Shown here: one piece after another, positions 25,213 through 33,917 of the stretch | Layout of the letters: every line of letters begins with the position of its first letter | How positions within the stretch are numbered: position 1 is the first letter of the stretch | Source of the DNA: Hahella sp. HNIBRBA332 | Lineage (GTDB): Bacteria; Pseudomonadota; Gammaproteobacteria; Pseudomonadales; Oleiphilaceae | Length of the DNA stretch: 64,000 nt | NCBI RefSeq assembly: GCF_030719035.1 | Contig: NZ_CP132203.1 | Span: forward strand, 4,234,501-4,298,500 | Reading direction: 5' to 3' | The notes under the pieces: model-generated | What the model saw: the letters and a program-made list of their open reading frames with translations, nothing else | Told to the model about the DNA's origin: nothing | The model's database searches: none | Program-made: the position numbers and the translations under genes

Positions 25213-26595
25213 ATGCAGTTTCCCGCAAGACTGTTATGGCTGCTTTATTTCGCTTTCTCCGCGTCTTTCTTGTTCTCATCTTTCACAACCAAAACCCTTG
25301 CCGCAGAAACAGACGTCGTGGACGCGCCCCGTAAACATCCTCCTCAGGTATGGACGCTTGATATACAAGGGGCCATTGGACCCGCCAGTGCGGATTTGTT
25401 CATGCGTGCTTTAGAGGAGGCGAATGAAGCCGACGCGTCCCTCTTCTTGTTGCGTCTGGATACTCCGGGCGGTTTGGACAAATCCATGCGCGACATGATT
25501 CAAGCGATTCTGGCCTCATCCACTCCGGTCGCCGCCTACGTTTATCCCAAAGGCGCCAGAGCAGCCAGCGCCGGAACTTATATCCTGTACAGCTCCCATG
25601 TCGCCGCTATGGCGCACGCCACCAACCTGGGGGCTGCGACGCCAATATCAATCGCCGCGCCATCGTCACCAACGAAGCCTGACGGTGACGCAAAAGGCGA
25701 CGAAAAAGGGCTGAGCACGCTTGAGCACAAGCAGATCAATGACGCTGTCGCCTATATTCAGGGTCTGGCGAAATTGCGTGGTCGTAACGCAGAGTGGGCG
25801 GAAAGGGCTGTACGCGACGCCGCCAGTCTGAGCGCGGAAGAGGCGTTGCAAATGAATGTCATTGATATGATGGCGGATTCAACAGAACAACTGCTGGCCC
25901 AATTGGAAGGGAGACAGGTCAATCTTGATAACGGCGCCGTAACCTTAAAACTGTCTGGATATGAGTTGCATCCTGTCGTACCGGATTGGCGCAACCGCTT
26001 TCTCGCTGTCATTACCGACCCCAGCGTCGCGTATATCCTGCTGCTTATCGGCATCTACGGACTACTGCTGGAAGCCTACAACCCTGGAGCCGCCCTCCCT
26101 GGCATCCTCGGCGCCATTTGCCTGTTGATCGGCCTGTATGCATTACAATTGCTGCCTATCAGCTACGCAGGATTGGGACTCTTGTTGCTGGGCGTCGCGC
26201 TGATGACCGCGGAAGGATTCGCGCCCAGCTTCGGCGCTTTGGGCTTGGGCGGCGTAGCGGCGTTTGTTCTCGGCTCCGTCATGCTGATGGACACGAAGTC
26301 ACCCGCTTACCAGATCGCCCTGCCCGTCATCATTGCTGTCGCCGCCCTGTCCGTCCTGGTGCTCAGCGTATTGCTGCATTTCGCCTTGAAATCAAGAAAG
26401 CAGGCTGTGGTGTCCGGCATGGAGACCCTTATTGGTTCACAGGCGGAAGCCATCGCCGATTTTACAGGGAGCGGCCGGGTCGCCGCGCAGGGACAATTAT
26501 GGATGGCCTATTGCGACACGCCGGTCACACAAGGCCAAAAACTCAGAATCACAGGAATACAGGGACTGACCCTGCAAGTGGAGGCTATCTCATGA
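25213..26595 (+). CDS. NfeD family membrane-bound ClpP-class serine protease
   Basis: 460 residues from the ATG at 25213, giving a clean signal peptide; an in-frame ATG at 25138 adds 25 polar residues. The ClpP-like domain (about 45-260) shows LLRLDTPGGLDKSMRDMI, the nucleophile region GARAASAGTYI and, further on, a lysine in LEHKQINDAVAYI that matches the Ser-Lys dyad of archaeal 1510-N. Four to five TM helices follow (about 285-425), then a C-terminal OB-like NfeD domain. It overlaps the slipin gene by 4 bases (ATGA). NfeD and slipin act together in membrane quality control. Confidence 0.88.
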   Translation: MQFPARLLWLLYFAFSASFLFSSFTTKTLAAETDVVDAPRKHPPQVWTLDIQGAIGPASADLFMRALEEANEADASLFLLRLDTPGGLDKSMRDMIQAILASSTPVAAYVYPKGARAASAGTYILYSSHVAAMAHATNLGAATPISIAAPSSPTKPDGDAKGDEKGLSTLEHKQINDAVAYIQGLAKLRGRNAEWAERAVRDAASLSAEEALQMNVIDMMADSTEQLLAQLEGRQVNLDNGAVTLKLSGYELHPVVPDWRNRFLAVITDPSVAYILLLIGIYGLLLEAYNPGAALPGILGAICLLIGLYALQLLPISYAGLGLLLLGVALMTAEGFAPSFGALGLGGVAAFVLGSVMLMDTKSPAYQIALPVIIAVAALSVLVLSVLLHFALKSRKQAVVSGMETLIGSQAEAIADFTGSGRVAAQGQLWMAYCDTPVTQGQKLRITGIQGLTLQVEAIS

Positions 26596-27350
26596 TCGCT
26601 TATGTTGTTTTGGCGCTGGTTATTATTGCGCTCGCCCTGCTGTTGACGATGTTTCGTGTCATGCGCGAGTATGAGCGCGCAGTGGTGTTCTTGCTGGGCC
26701 GGTTCTATAAGGTGAAAGGGCCTGGACTAATCATCATCGTTCCCATTATTCAGCAAATGGTGCGAGTCGATTTGAGAATTGTGGTCATGGATGTGCCGAC
26801 CCAGGACGTAATATCCCGGGACAACGTCTCCGTTAAGGTCAACGCAGTGGTGTACTACCGGGTTCTGGACCCGCAGAAAAGCGTCATTAACGTGGAGAAT
26901 TACAATGAAGCCACCAGTCAATTGGCGCAAACCACGCTGCGTTCTGTACTTGGCCAACATGAGCTGGATGAAATGCTGGCGTCGCGGGAGGATCTGAATG
27001 AGGACATTCAGCGCATCCTTGATGTCCAGACCGACGGCTGGGGCATCAAAGTCTCCAACGTGGAAATTAAACATGTGGATCTGGATGAGCGCATGATTCG
27101 CGCTATCGCCAAACAGGCGGAAGCGGAACGTATCCGACGCGCTAAAGTCATTCACGCCACCGGTGAGCTGGAAGCATCGGAAAAATTACGCGAGGCCGCC
27201 TCGATTCTCGCCAAACAGCCGCAGGCGATTCAGCTACGCTACCTGCAGACGCTCACAGAGATCGCCAGCGATAAAACCAACACCATCGCGTTTCCGCTGC
27301 CGCTGGAAATTCTCAAGGCCTTCGGCATCCAGGAGAGTGAGTCAAGCTAA
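26592..27350 (+). CDS. Slipin (SPFH/band-7 family)
   Basis: 252 residues with one N-terminal TM hairpin (about 1-20) and an SPFH domain containing EYERAVVFLLGRFYKVKGPG and VKVNAVVYYRVLDP. It ends in a helical coiled-coil region (EAERIRRAKVIHATGE) and LPLEILKAF. Slipins form membrane-bound oligomers; partner NfeD proteases cleave them. It is translationally coupled to the NfeD gene through ATGA. The frame is open far upstream, but that portion lies inside nfeD in another phase and is not coding. Confidence 0.9.
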   Translation: MIAYVVLALVIIALALLLTMFRVMREYERAVVFLLGRFYKVKGPGLIIIVPIIQQMVRVDLRIVVMDVPTQDVISRDNVSVKVNAVVYYRVLDPQKSVINVENYNEATSQLAQTTLRSVLGQHELDEMLASREDLNEDIQRILDVQTDGWGIKVSNVEIKHVDLDERMIRAIAKQAEAERIRRAKVIHATGELEASEKLREAASILAKQPQAIQLRYLQTLTEIASDKTNTIAFPLPLEILKAFGIQESESS

Positions 27351-27387
27351 CCTCATCGTCAAGCCTAACTCGCCCCTGAAAACCGAC

Positions 27388-27936
27388 TCAGGGTATGGAT
27401 TCCGAACAGGGATAGTTGGATAAATTCTGCAATACGCTGAATTGCGCCGCTGTAGCGGTTTTTATCTGATAAGTTACTTGTAGTCCGCCAAAGTCAAATT
27501 GGGCTTGGCCAGACGTGGCCGACTCAGGCGTAATCCGCGCTTGCTCAAGGAAACGAAACAACGCCCACTCCCCCAAGAAGTCAAACCGTTTACGGTCGCC
27601 GTTCAACGTTTCTACTTCCACGTATGCGTCCGGATGGCTCGCCGGCCAGGAGAACTCGGACCAAAATCTCGGTCCGAGCACGGAAGCCGCCTCAATCTCG
27701 CCGATTACCATATGAATCCGTCGAATTGATGGAGGCATCGTCAAAGGCCTAAGGCTCACTCTGAAACCAGCCTTTGGCGCGTTTTCAGAAGAAACGGCCG
27801 TTGGGCTCGCTATCGGGGATGCGGACAACGCCTCCATAACATCGTCTCGATAGCATTCAACCTCTGCCGCCATTGCGTTCAGACAGTTTCCTGCAAGCAA
27901 AGCAGCCCACGCAAACGCCTTCATCAGGAACCTCAT
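27388..27936 (-). CDS. Hypothetical secreted protein
   Basis: 182 residues with a signal peptide ending NAMAAE (about residue 24; the ATG four codons in is an alternative start). The mature domain has few cysteines, one near the start (EVECYRDD) and one near the end (NYPCSES), which may form a disulphide. It looks beta-rich. No family recognised. Convergent with the slipin gene, 37 bases apart. Confidence 0.6.
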   Translation of the reverse strand: MRFLMKAFAWAALLAGNCLNAMAAEVECYRDDVMEALSASPIASPTAVSSENAPKAGFRVSLRPLTMPPSIRRIHMVIGEIEAASVLGPRFWSEFSWPASHPDAYVEVETLNGDRKRFDFLGEWALFRFLEQARITPESATSGQAQFDFGGLQVTYQIKTATAAQFSVLQNLSNYPCSESIP

Positions 27937-28138
27937 TTACGCCCGCTTCTCACGCCAAAAAAGAGACAGAAAATCACCTATAAACCTCCCCATTGCCAAG
28001 CCCACCGCAGGATAGCATTATTGGCGAATCGATTTCAGAAACGGCGAAAATCGCCTCAAACAACAAGCAGGGAAGCCCGTCACCACTACCTTCCCTGCCG
28101 TCATCCCTACAAAAAGTTATAACGAGAATATTGCAATA

Positions 28139-28570
28139 ATGACCACGAAAAAAACGGTGATGCTGAGCATGAACTTTCTTGTGGATATCGAAGAGAGCCC
28201 AGAGCACAGCACTTTAGCGTCTATAGAAGAAAAACTTCTGTCTCAAATCAAGCACATGCTTGAGGAAGAAGGCTTAGAGAAGCTCCCAAACTCATCTTTC
28301 ACTTTGAGTGAAAGTAGTGATTGCGGCCAGTGCAGCGCCTGTGGCAAGTGGGTGAGAGCAAGAAACTGGACCAGCAGCTTCCTGGATGTAATCCCGGCTG
28401 GCATCTGGAGCCATACTGATTTGCTCTGTACCTTCTGCTATCCCAAAAAACGTCAGGCGACGGAGCATGTGAGGTCTGAGGAGTGGAGTTCAAGTAAAGA
28501 GGAAAGTTTCTGGGAGCCCCCCTCGACCAAACCTGACGACTGGGGGAACTCTGGCAACGATGCATGGTAA
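28139..28570 (+). CDS. Zinc-ribbon protein of unknown family, copy 1
   Basis: 143 residues. An N-terminal part beginning TKKTVMLSMNFLVDIEE precedes a CGQCSACGKWV motif (Cys62, 65, 68) and a second LCTFC pair (Cys97, 100), which together form a zinc ribbon. The tail is acidic and tryptophan-rich and ends DAW. It is a clear paralogue of the next gene: same start pattern, same cysteine spacing, same Trp-rich tail. Family not recognised. Weak ribosome site. The two genes lie 54 bases apart on the same strand. Confidence 0.7.
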   Translation: MTTKKTVMLSMNFLVDIEESPEHSTLASIEEKLLSQIKHMLEEEGLEKLPNSSFTLSESSDCGQCSACGKWVRARNWTSSFLDVIPAGIWSHTDLLCTFCYPKKRQATEHVRSEEWSSSKEESFWEPPSTKPDDWGNSGNDAW

Positions 28571-28624
28571 GCGCTGAGAGTATTTTCAGCACCTCTTTTA
28601 AAACTACAGCGAGAACAAACCACT

Positions 28625-29125
28625 GTGACAAAGAAGACCATCCATTTAAGCCTCACATTAATGGTCGATGTTGAAGACCCAAATTCAGATACGGCTGCAA
28701 AAATGCTGAGCGGCGTAAAAGACGCTATTGCCGCATCGCTAAACGAATTTGGGGGCGTAAAGGAGAGAGACTGGAAAGCATCGACGGCTCTTGAACTCGA
28801 TCCAGACACAATGAATTGCGATAGATGCGCGAAGTGCGGCCAGTGGGTCAGCGTTAACAGTATCTGGGGCGGCCCTCATATCGACTCGTTACCCTATAGC
28901 GTAGAAATCGATAAAGAGCTGCTCTGCAATACATGCGCACCAGAGCCTGTGGAGTGGGCGCCAGCAAGAGAGTATATGAGAGACGGTAAGAGAATTAAGC
29001 CAAGTGAGTGGTTTATGAGCGAGGAAAGTTGGGGGTGTTCGGAGCCGACATTAGACGCAACCAATAATAGAGACGACGATAGCTGGGGCAATTGTGACTA
29101 TCAGGATAATAGCGCCTCCTGGTGA
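28625..29125 (+). CDS. Zinc-ribbon protein of unknown family, copy 2
   Basis: 166 residues from a GTG start (aligned with the start of copy 1). TKKTIHLSLTLMVDVEDP, then CDRCAKCGQWV (Cys65, 68, 71) and LCNTC (Cys101, 104), then an acidic tail with repeated serine-tryptophan pairs ending ASW. Product of tandem duplication with copy 1, now well diverged. Function unknown; the ribbon could bind zinc and mediate protein or nucleic-acid contacts. Confidence 0.7.
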   Translation: MTKKTIHLSLTLMVDVEDPNSDTAAKMLSGVKDAIAASLNEFGGVKERDWKASTALELDPDTMNCDRCAKCGQWVSVNSIWGGPHIDSLPYSVEIDKELLCNTCAPEPVEWAPAREYMRDGKRIKPSEWFMSEESWGCSEPTLDATNNRDDDSWGNCDYQDNSASW

Positions 29126-29167
29126 AACATCCTGGTTAGTAATAACCATGAAGGGGGACCAGCCCCC

Positions 29168-29593
29168 TCAGCGCTCAAACTTCGTCGATAACACAATCGA
29201 CGACATGGTTTTTTCGATGCCTTCTATTTCACCGATGTGATCCAGCACTTCATCGATCTGTTCCGTGGTTTCCGCGCGGATCAGAGCGATGAAGTCATAT
29301 TGGCCGTTGATCGTGTACAGCGACCGCACTTCGTCTATGCGCCGCAACGCGGTTTCCACCTGCTTGTTCAGCTTCGGGTTGATTTCGATCATCACCTGAG
29401 CGCTGATGCGCTTTTTCTCATATTCCTTGTCCAGACGGACGGTATAGCCGCGAATGACGCCTTCCGCCTCCAGCTTGGCGATGCGTTCATGCACTGCGGT
29501 GCGGGACAGGTTGAGTTTTCTCGCCAGTGACGAAGTGGCTTCTCGCGCGTTCGCCTGCAACAGATCGAGCAAACGTTGATTTTTTTCATCCAT
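29168..29593 (-). CDS. Lrp/AsnC family transcriptional regulator
   Basis: 141 residues: N-terminal helix-turn-helix (KNQRLLDLLQANAREATSSL to AVHERIAKLEAEGVIRGY, about 4-50) and a C-terminal RAM/ligand domain with GQYDFIALIRAETTEQIDEV around 97-116. Divergent from the lysine-catabolic genes with a 133-base AT-rich spacer, so it probably regulates them in response to an amino acid, plausibly lysine or a product (inference). No other regulator is near. Confidence 0.9.
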   Translation of the reverse strand: MDEKNQRLLDLLQANAREATSSLARKLNLSRTAVHERIAKLEAEGVIRGYTVRLDKEYEKKRISAQVMIEINPKLNKQVETALRRIDEVRSLYTINGQYDFIALIRAETTEQIDEVLDHIGEIEGIEKTMSSIVLSTKFER

Positions 29594-29610
29594 ATGATGA
29601 TTTCACTACA

Positions 29611-29622
29611 AATATAGATATT
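29611..29622. promoter_or_regulatory. Candidate Lrp-type operator
   Basis: aatatagatatt is a 5-bp arm palindrome in the AT-rich spacer between the Lrp/AsnC gene and the dehydrogenase gene, 18 bases upstream of the regulator's start. AT-rich palindromes in such divergent spacers commonly bind AsnC-family proteins. Single short site, so weak evidence. Confidence 0.3.
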
Positions 29623-29726
29623 TCGTCTAAATTTATCAGTAAATTCGTCAGTATGACAGTTACAATCCGACATCTGCGCCTCCTATTATAGATTTATTCA
29701 TCCAATAACAATTAGGAGAGGCACAT

Positions 29727-30848
29727 ATGAAACCCATCGTTGTTGTAGGCGCTGGTAAAATCGGCTCAATGATCACGGATTTCCTGAACGGCACTGGCGA
29801 CTACAAAGTCACGCTGGTGGATCAGAATCAGGACGCGCTGGACCGCATCGCCGAAGAAATTCCCGGCATCTCAACTGTGAAGGCGAACGCCTCTAACCAG
29901 CAGGAAATGGAAGCCGCCTTCAAAGGCCACTTCGCCGTTATCAATTCCTGCCCTTTCGATATCAGCGCATCCATCGCTCACGCAGCCGCAGCGCAGCAGG
30001 TTCACTACCTTGACCTGACTGAAGACGTCGCCAGCACCCGTCTCATCAAGTCATTAGCCAAAGACGCCAAGTCCGCCTTCATTCCTCAGTGCGGTCTGGC
30101 TCCTGGTTTCATTTCCATCGTGGCCTATGATCTGGCGCGCAAATTCGACTCTCTGCACAACGTTCATATGCGTGTCGGCGCATTGCCCAAGTTCCCCTCC
30201 AACGCGTTGAAATACAACCTGACCTGGAGCACCGACGGCCTGATCAACGAGTACTTGAACCCTTGCGAAGCCATCGTTAACGGTCAGTTACGCGAAGTTC
30301 CTCCGATGGAAGAGCTGGAGCATTTCTCCCTGGACGGCGATGATTACGAAGCTTTCAACACCTCTGGCGGCCTCGGCACGCTGTGCGAAACGCTGGAAGG
30401 CAAAGTGTCCAACCTGAACTACCGCACCGTGCGCTACCCCGGTCACCGCGACGTCATGAAGCTGTTGCTGAACGACCTGCGTCTGGGCGAGCGTCGCGAC
30501 CTGTTGAAAGAAATCATGGAGTCTGCGATCCCTGTCACCATGCAGGACGTTGTGTTGGTATTCGCCAACGTCAGCGGCGTGAAGAACGGCCTGTTCCTGC
30601 AGGAAACCTTCGCACGCAAGATTTACAGCCGCGAAATCAACGGTAAACTGCGTAGCGCCATCCAGATCACCACCGCGTCAGGCATCTGCGCCGCGCTGGA
30701 CCTGCTGGCGGAAGGCAAACTGCCGAATCAAGGCTTCGTACGTCAGGAAGATATCCGCTTCGAAGACTTTATAAACAACCGTTTCGGCCGCAACTATATG
30801 GAAGACGACGGAAAACATCCTTCGGCTTCAGTGCGTCGCGTAGCCTGA
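29727..30848 (+). CDS. Saccharopine dehydrogenase family enzyme, probable lysine 6-dehydrogenase
   Basis: 373 residues. Rossmann start VVVGAGKIGSMITDFL (5-20) and the family stretch YLDLTEDVASTRLI (95-108), then PQCGLAPGFISI and PKFPSNALKYNLTWSTDG, as in the saccharopine-dehydrogenase/lysine-6-dehydrogenase group. Good ribosome site taggaga. With an ALDH7-type aminoadipate semialdehyde dehydrogenase next, the likely reaction is oxidation of lysine (or saccharopine) to 2-aminoadipate 6-semialdehyde. Which of the two substrates cannot be read from the sequence. First gene of the locus, divergent from an Lrp-type regulator. Confidence 0.82.
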   Translation: MKPIVVVGAGKIGSMITDFLNGTGDYKVTLVDQNQDALDRIAEEIPGISTVKANASNQQEMEAAFKGHFAVINSCPFDISASIAHAAAAQQVHYLDLTEDVASTRLIKSLAKDAKSAFIPQCGLAPGFISIVAYDLARKFDSLHNVHMRVGALPKFPSNALKYNLTWSTDGLINEYLNPCEAIVNGQLREVPPMEELEHFSLDGDDYEAFNTSGGLGTLCETLEGKVSNLNYRTVRYPGHRDVMKLLLNDLRLGERRDLLKEIMESAIPVTMQDVVLVFANVSGVKNGLFLQETFARKIYSREINGKLRSAIQITTASGICAALDLLAEGKLPNQGFVRQEDIRFEDFINNRFGRNYMEDDGKHPSASVRRVA

Positions 30849-30887
30849 TAAAAAATGGGCGCGGCGACCCCGCGCCCCGGCATCAGG
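30844..30887 (+). other. Composite hairpin between dehydrogenase genes
   Basis: Outer pair cctgat / atcagg encloses an 8-bp GC stem gggcgcgg / ccgcgccc with a 5-base loop. No T-run follows. It could stabilise the upstream message or attenuate read-through into the aldehyde dehydrogenase gene. Confidence 0.45.
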
Positions 30888-30958
30888 ATAAGTAGCGAAC
30901 CAGAAGATCGCTACAAGGACAACCAAACGCACTTACGACTCTTTACGGGAGGACCGCT

Positions 30959-32461
30959 ATGAATATCCAAGAGATTTTTTCAGCCCTGGACATGGACCAG
31001 GGCATTCTTGCTTCAGGGGACTACAAAATCAGCTCCCCGGTTGACGGCAAAGTGATCGCCAACCTGAAACTGGACAGCAAAGACGAAGTAGAAAAGAAAA
31101 TCGCCGCCTCCGCAGACGCCTTCAAAGCCTGGCGTCGCCTGCCCGCTCCTCAGCGTGGCGAGCTGGTGCGCATTTACGGTGAAGAACTGCGCAAGCACAA
31201 AGAAACTCTGGGCGCCTTGATCACACTGGAATGCGGCAAGATCATTTCTGAAGGCCAAGGCGAAGTGCAGGAAATGATCGACATCTGCGATTTCGCCGTC
31301 GGTTTGTCCCGTCAACTGTACGGCCTGACTATCGCTTCCGAGCGCCCCAATCACGCATTGCGCGAATCCTGGCACCCCATGGGCCCGGTCGGCGTTATTT
31401 CCGCGTTCAACTTCCCCATGGCGGTTTGGGCCTGGAACAGCGCACTGGCGCTGGTTTGCGGCGATCCGGTAATCTGGAAACCTTCCGAAAAAACGCCTCT
31501 GTGCGCCCTGGCCTGTCAGCATCTGCTGGATAAAGCCATCGCTCGCTTCGGCGAAGCGCCAGAAGGCCTGTCCAGCGTCATCATCGGCGAGCGTGAAGTC
31601 GGCGAACAATTGGTTGACGACAAGCGCGTCCCCTTGATCAGCGCCACCGGCAGCTGCGCCATGGGGCGCGTGGTTGGCCAACGCGTCGCGGCGCGTTTCG
31701 GCAAATCCATTCTGGAGCTGGGCGGCAACAACGCCATCATCGTCGCGGAATCCGCTGATCTGGACATGGCCACTCGCGCCATCGTTTTCGGCGCAGTCGG
31801 CACCGCAGGCCAACGTTGCACCACCACTCGTCGTATTTTCGCCCACGACTCTATTTACGACGAGTTGTTGAGCCGCCTGAAAGCCGCTTACAAACAGCTG
31901 CCCATTGGCAACCCACAGGAAGCCGGCACATTGATTGGTCCGCTCATCGACGGCCGCTCTTACGAGCAAATGGAACAAGCGCTGGCTGACGCCAAAGCGA
32001 AAGGCTGCGACGTATATGGCGGCGGACGCGCGCTGGAAAAAGAATTCCCTCAGGCTTACTACGTGAACCCTGCCATTGTGGAAGGCGGCAAAGCGCTGAC
32101 CAACAACGCTCACGAAACCTTCGCGCCGATCCTGTACTTCTTCCGCTACTCTGATCTGGAAGAAGCAATTGAACGTCAGAACGACGTGCCGCAAGGCCTG
32201 TCTTCCGCCATCTTCACCCTGAACATGCGTGAAGCGGAACTGTTCACCTCCGCGGTGGGCAGCGACTGCGGCATCGCCAACGTCAACGTCGGCACCAGCG
32301 GCGCGGAAATCGGCGGCGCATTCGGCGGCGAGAAGGAAACAGGCGGCGGTCGCGAGTCCGGCTCCGACTCCTGGAAGGCGTACATGCGCCGCTCCACCGC
32401 TACGGTGAACTATTCTTCCGAGCTGCCATTGGCGCAAGGTATTAAGTTCGATCTCAACTAA
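30959..32461 (+). CDS. ALDH7-type aldehyde dehydrogenase, 2-aminoadipate 6-semialdehyde dehydrogenase
   Basis: 500 residues. NAD-binding and active-site motifs: ISAFNFPMAVWAWN, the catalytic glutamate region KSILELGGNNAIIV, the nucleophile GTAGQRCTTTRRI (Cys of QRCTT) and the C-terminal GAEIGGAFGGEKETGGGRE typical of antiquitin/ALDH7. The family oxidises 2-aminoadipate 6-semialdehyde to 2-aminoadipate in lysine breakdown. Ribosome site gggaggacc. It follows the lysine-dehydrogenase-like gene by 110 bases and ends at a clean terminator. Confidence 0.9.
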   Translation: MNIQEIFSALDMDQGILASGDYKISSPVDGKVIANLKLDSKDEVEKKIAASADAFKAWRRLPAPQRGELVRIYGEELRKHKETLGALITLECGKIISEGQGEVQEMIDICDFAVGLSRQLYGLTIASERPNHALRESWHPMGPVGVISAFNFPMAVWAWNSALALVCGDPVIWKPSEKTPLCALACQHLLDKAIARFGEAPEGLSSVIIGEREVGEQLVDDKRVPLISATGSCAMGRVVGQRVAARFGKSILELGGNNAIIVAESADLDMATRAIVFGAVGTAGQRCTTTRRIFAHDSIYDELLSRLKAAYKQLPIGNPQEAGTLIGPLIDGRSYEQMEQALADAKAKGCDVYGGGRALEKEFPQAYYVNPAIVEGGKALTNNAHETFAPILYFFRYSDLEEAIERQNDVPQGLSSAIFTLNMREAELFTSAVGSDCGIANVNVGTSGAEIGGAFGGEKETGGGRESGSDSWKAYMRRSTATVNYSSELPLAQGIKFDLN

Positions 32462-32481
32462 GCCTTTGTTGAGTTGACTTG

Positions 32482-32506
32482 AAAGGAGAGCTTCGGCTCT
32501 CCTTTT
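32482..32506 (+). terminator. Terminator with UUCG tetraloop
   Basis: Perfect 10-bp stem aaaggagagc / gctctccttt closed by the extra-stable loop ttcg, ending in tttt. Ends the lysine-dehydrogenase/ALDH transcript. Confidence 0.85.
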
Positions 32507-32567
32507 GACATCCGCGCCAGGATGCGCGGTTCGACAGGTCAGGATTTTCCTTATTGGTTTAACGCTT

Positions 32568-32781
32568 ATTAACATGGCAATGATATTGCTATGTTAATAG
32601 CCAGGCGCATGAATGCGCCTGCGCGGCTGCTAGCTGCGGGAGACAGGGGCTGACATGTGCAGGCCCTGTCGTGGCGGACAAATAGAAGGAAGCTATTTGT
32701 CCGCCTGATTAATATATACCGATGATGTACGGGAAGCTGTTTCCGATTGTGCGCCTGTAACCGGACTTCGACCGAAGCCGG
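32568..32781 (+). ncRNA. Cluster of five hairpins upstream of DUF1338-like gene (candidate structured RNA)
   Basis: Consecutive stem-loops: 32568-32598 (13 bp with one G-U, loop tgata), 32602-32621 (caggcgca / tgcgcctg), 32642-32670 (gacaggg / ccctgtc with inner ctg/cag), 32673-32705 (perfect 13 bp, loop aaggaag) and 32761-32781 (ccgg and cttc with a bulged a). The loop of the fourth contains GGA, as in CsrA/RsmA sites. The region fills most of the 412-base gap after a terminator, so it may be a long 5' leader or a separate small RNA. No known riboswitch class recognised. Confidence 0.45.
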
Positions 32782-32873
32782 ATCTCCTCCTCTTCTTCCA
32801 GAACGCCCCTGGCGCCTGGACGCACGCCGGTCAGACGAACGTCAGTATTATTTTCAGGATTACGAGCCGTACC

Positions 32874-33917
32874 ATGCAAACTACTGCGCTTTTCAAACTG
32901 TTGTCTTCGCTGACTGACGCCGCCAAGGCTCAGCAATTGCTTGATTCCGTCCAATTGCACCCCATTTTCGCCCAGCCTCACAATGACGACGAGCCGCTCA
33001 ATCGCGCCGTCATCGCCCAGGCGATGAACATGATGCTGTTTGACGACCTGCTGGAGCGGGTGCCGGAAGGCAAGCAATACGTGGCTGAAAAACTGGCGTC
33101 TGGAGAAAAGGTCGTGTTCGACCATGGCGCGTTGCGCACCGTGGCTTGGGAAAATCAGGCGCTGCCGATGGGTTACAAAGCGTTCGCACGCATCCTGGAG
33201 CCCCTCGGATTTACCGTGGCCGGACAGTATCCGCTGCCCAAGCTGAAAATGTGCGGCTTCGTCTACACTCATGCAGACCTGCCTCACGATATCGCCCAGT
33301 ACTTCGTCAGTGAGCTGTACCCGGAGCAATTCACCAAATCTTTCCAGGACGCCGTTGACCGAGTGGTGTCTGTGTCTTCCGATCCATTGACGCCTCGCTC
33401 CGCGGAGCTGTTGCAGAAGCTGGCCGCATTCGGCGCTCTGCCCTTGGCGGACGCGGCGGAATTGCTGCCCAACCTGTTGCAGTGTTTTGACCGTCAGCAC
33501 GGCGTGCCCCATCTGCACGACTATCTGGCGTTGCGGGAAGAGTCCGCGGAAATGGCCTGGATCTCCACCGAAGGCAACGCTTTCAACCACGCGACCGATC
33601 GCGTAGGCGACATTCGTCAACTGGACGCGCAGCAGCGTGCGCTGGGTCGCCCGATGAAGGATGAAATTGAAGTGGCGCGCAACGCCAACATCATGCAGAC
33701 CGCTTATCGCGCCACCAAGGTAAAACGCCAGTTCAAAACGGATCAAGGCGTCGAGACCCATGAGGTTCCCGGCTCCTTCTTTGAATTCATTCAGCGCAAC
33801 GATATCGATGACAGCGTTGAAAAGGGCATGGACCTGCGCTTTGACAGCAGCAACGCCCAAGGCATCTTCACCATGACTCGCGCCGTTACGCAAACGGCCG
33901 AGACCGCGGAATGCTAA
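32874..33917 (+). CDS. DUF1338-like protein, possible 2-oxoadipate dioxygenase/decarboxylase family
   Basis: 347 residues. The likely metal ligands are His84 in FDHGALRTV, His239 in FNHATDRV and Glu304 in SFFEFIQR, spaced like the two histidines and glutamate of DUF1338 enzymes (HglS of Pseudomonas, which turns 2-oxoadipate into D-2-hydroxyglutarate). This would be a logical later step after aminoadipate in lysine degradation, matching the two genes upstream. Separated from them by a terminator and a structured region, so it may have its own control. The assignment is by motif memory, moderately sure; enzymatic activity is inferred. Confidence 0.7.
   Translation: MQTTALFKLLSSLTDAAKAQQLLDSVQLHPIFAQPHNDDEPLNRAVIAQAMNMMLFDDLLERVPEGKQYVAEKLASGEKVVFDHGALRTVAWENQALPMGYKAFARILEPLGFTVAGQYPLPKLKMCGFVYTHADLPHDIAQYFVSELYPEQFTKSFQDAVDRVVSVSSDPLTPRSAELLQKLAAFGALPLADAAELLPNLLQCFDRQHGVPHLHDYLALREESAEMAWISTEGNAFNHATDRVGDIRQLDAQQRALGRPMKDEIEVARNANIMQTAYRATKVKRQFKTDQGVETHEVPGSFFEFIQRNDIDDSVEKGMDLRFDSSNAQGIFTMTRAVTQTAETAEC

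Noticed and set aside
25986..26591. Upstream extension of the slipin frame inside nfeD
   Set aside because: Arginine-rich shadow translation in a different phase from the conserved NfeD C-terminal domain; slipin starts at the ATGA overlap.
32504..32509. ttgaca as a -35 promoter element
   Set aside because: It overlaps the terminator end and no acceptable -10 follows at 16-18 bases.
31013..32575. A 520-codon frame antisense to the aldehyde dehydrogenase gene
   Set aside because: The sense strand encodes a well-conserved ALDH7 enzyme; the antisense frame has no recognisable domain and arises from codon bias in a GC-rich gene.
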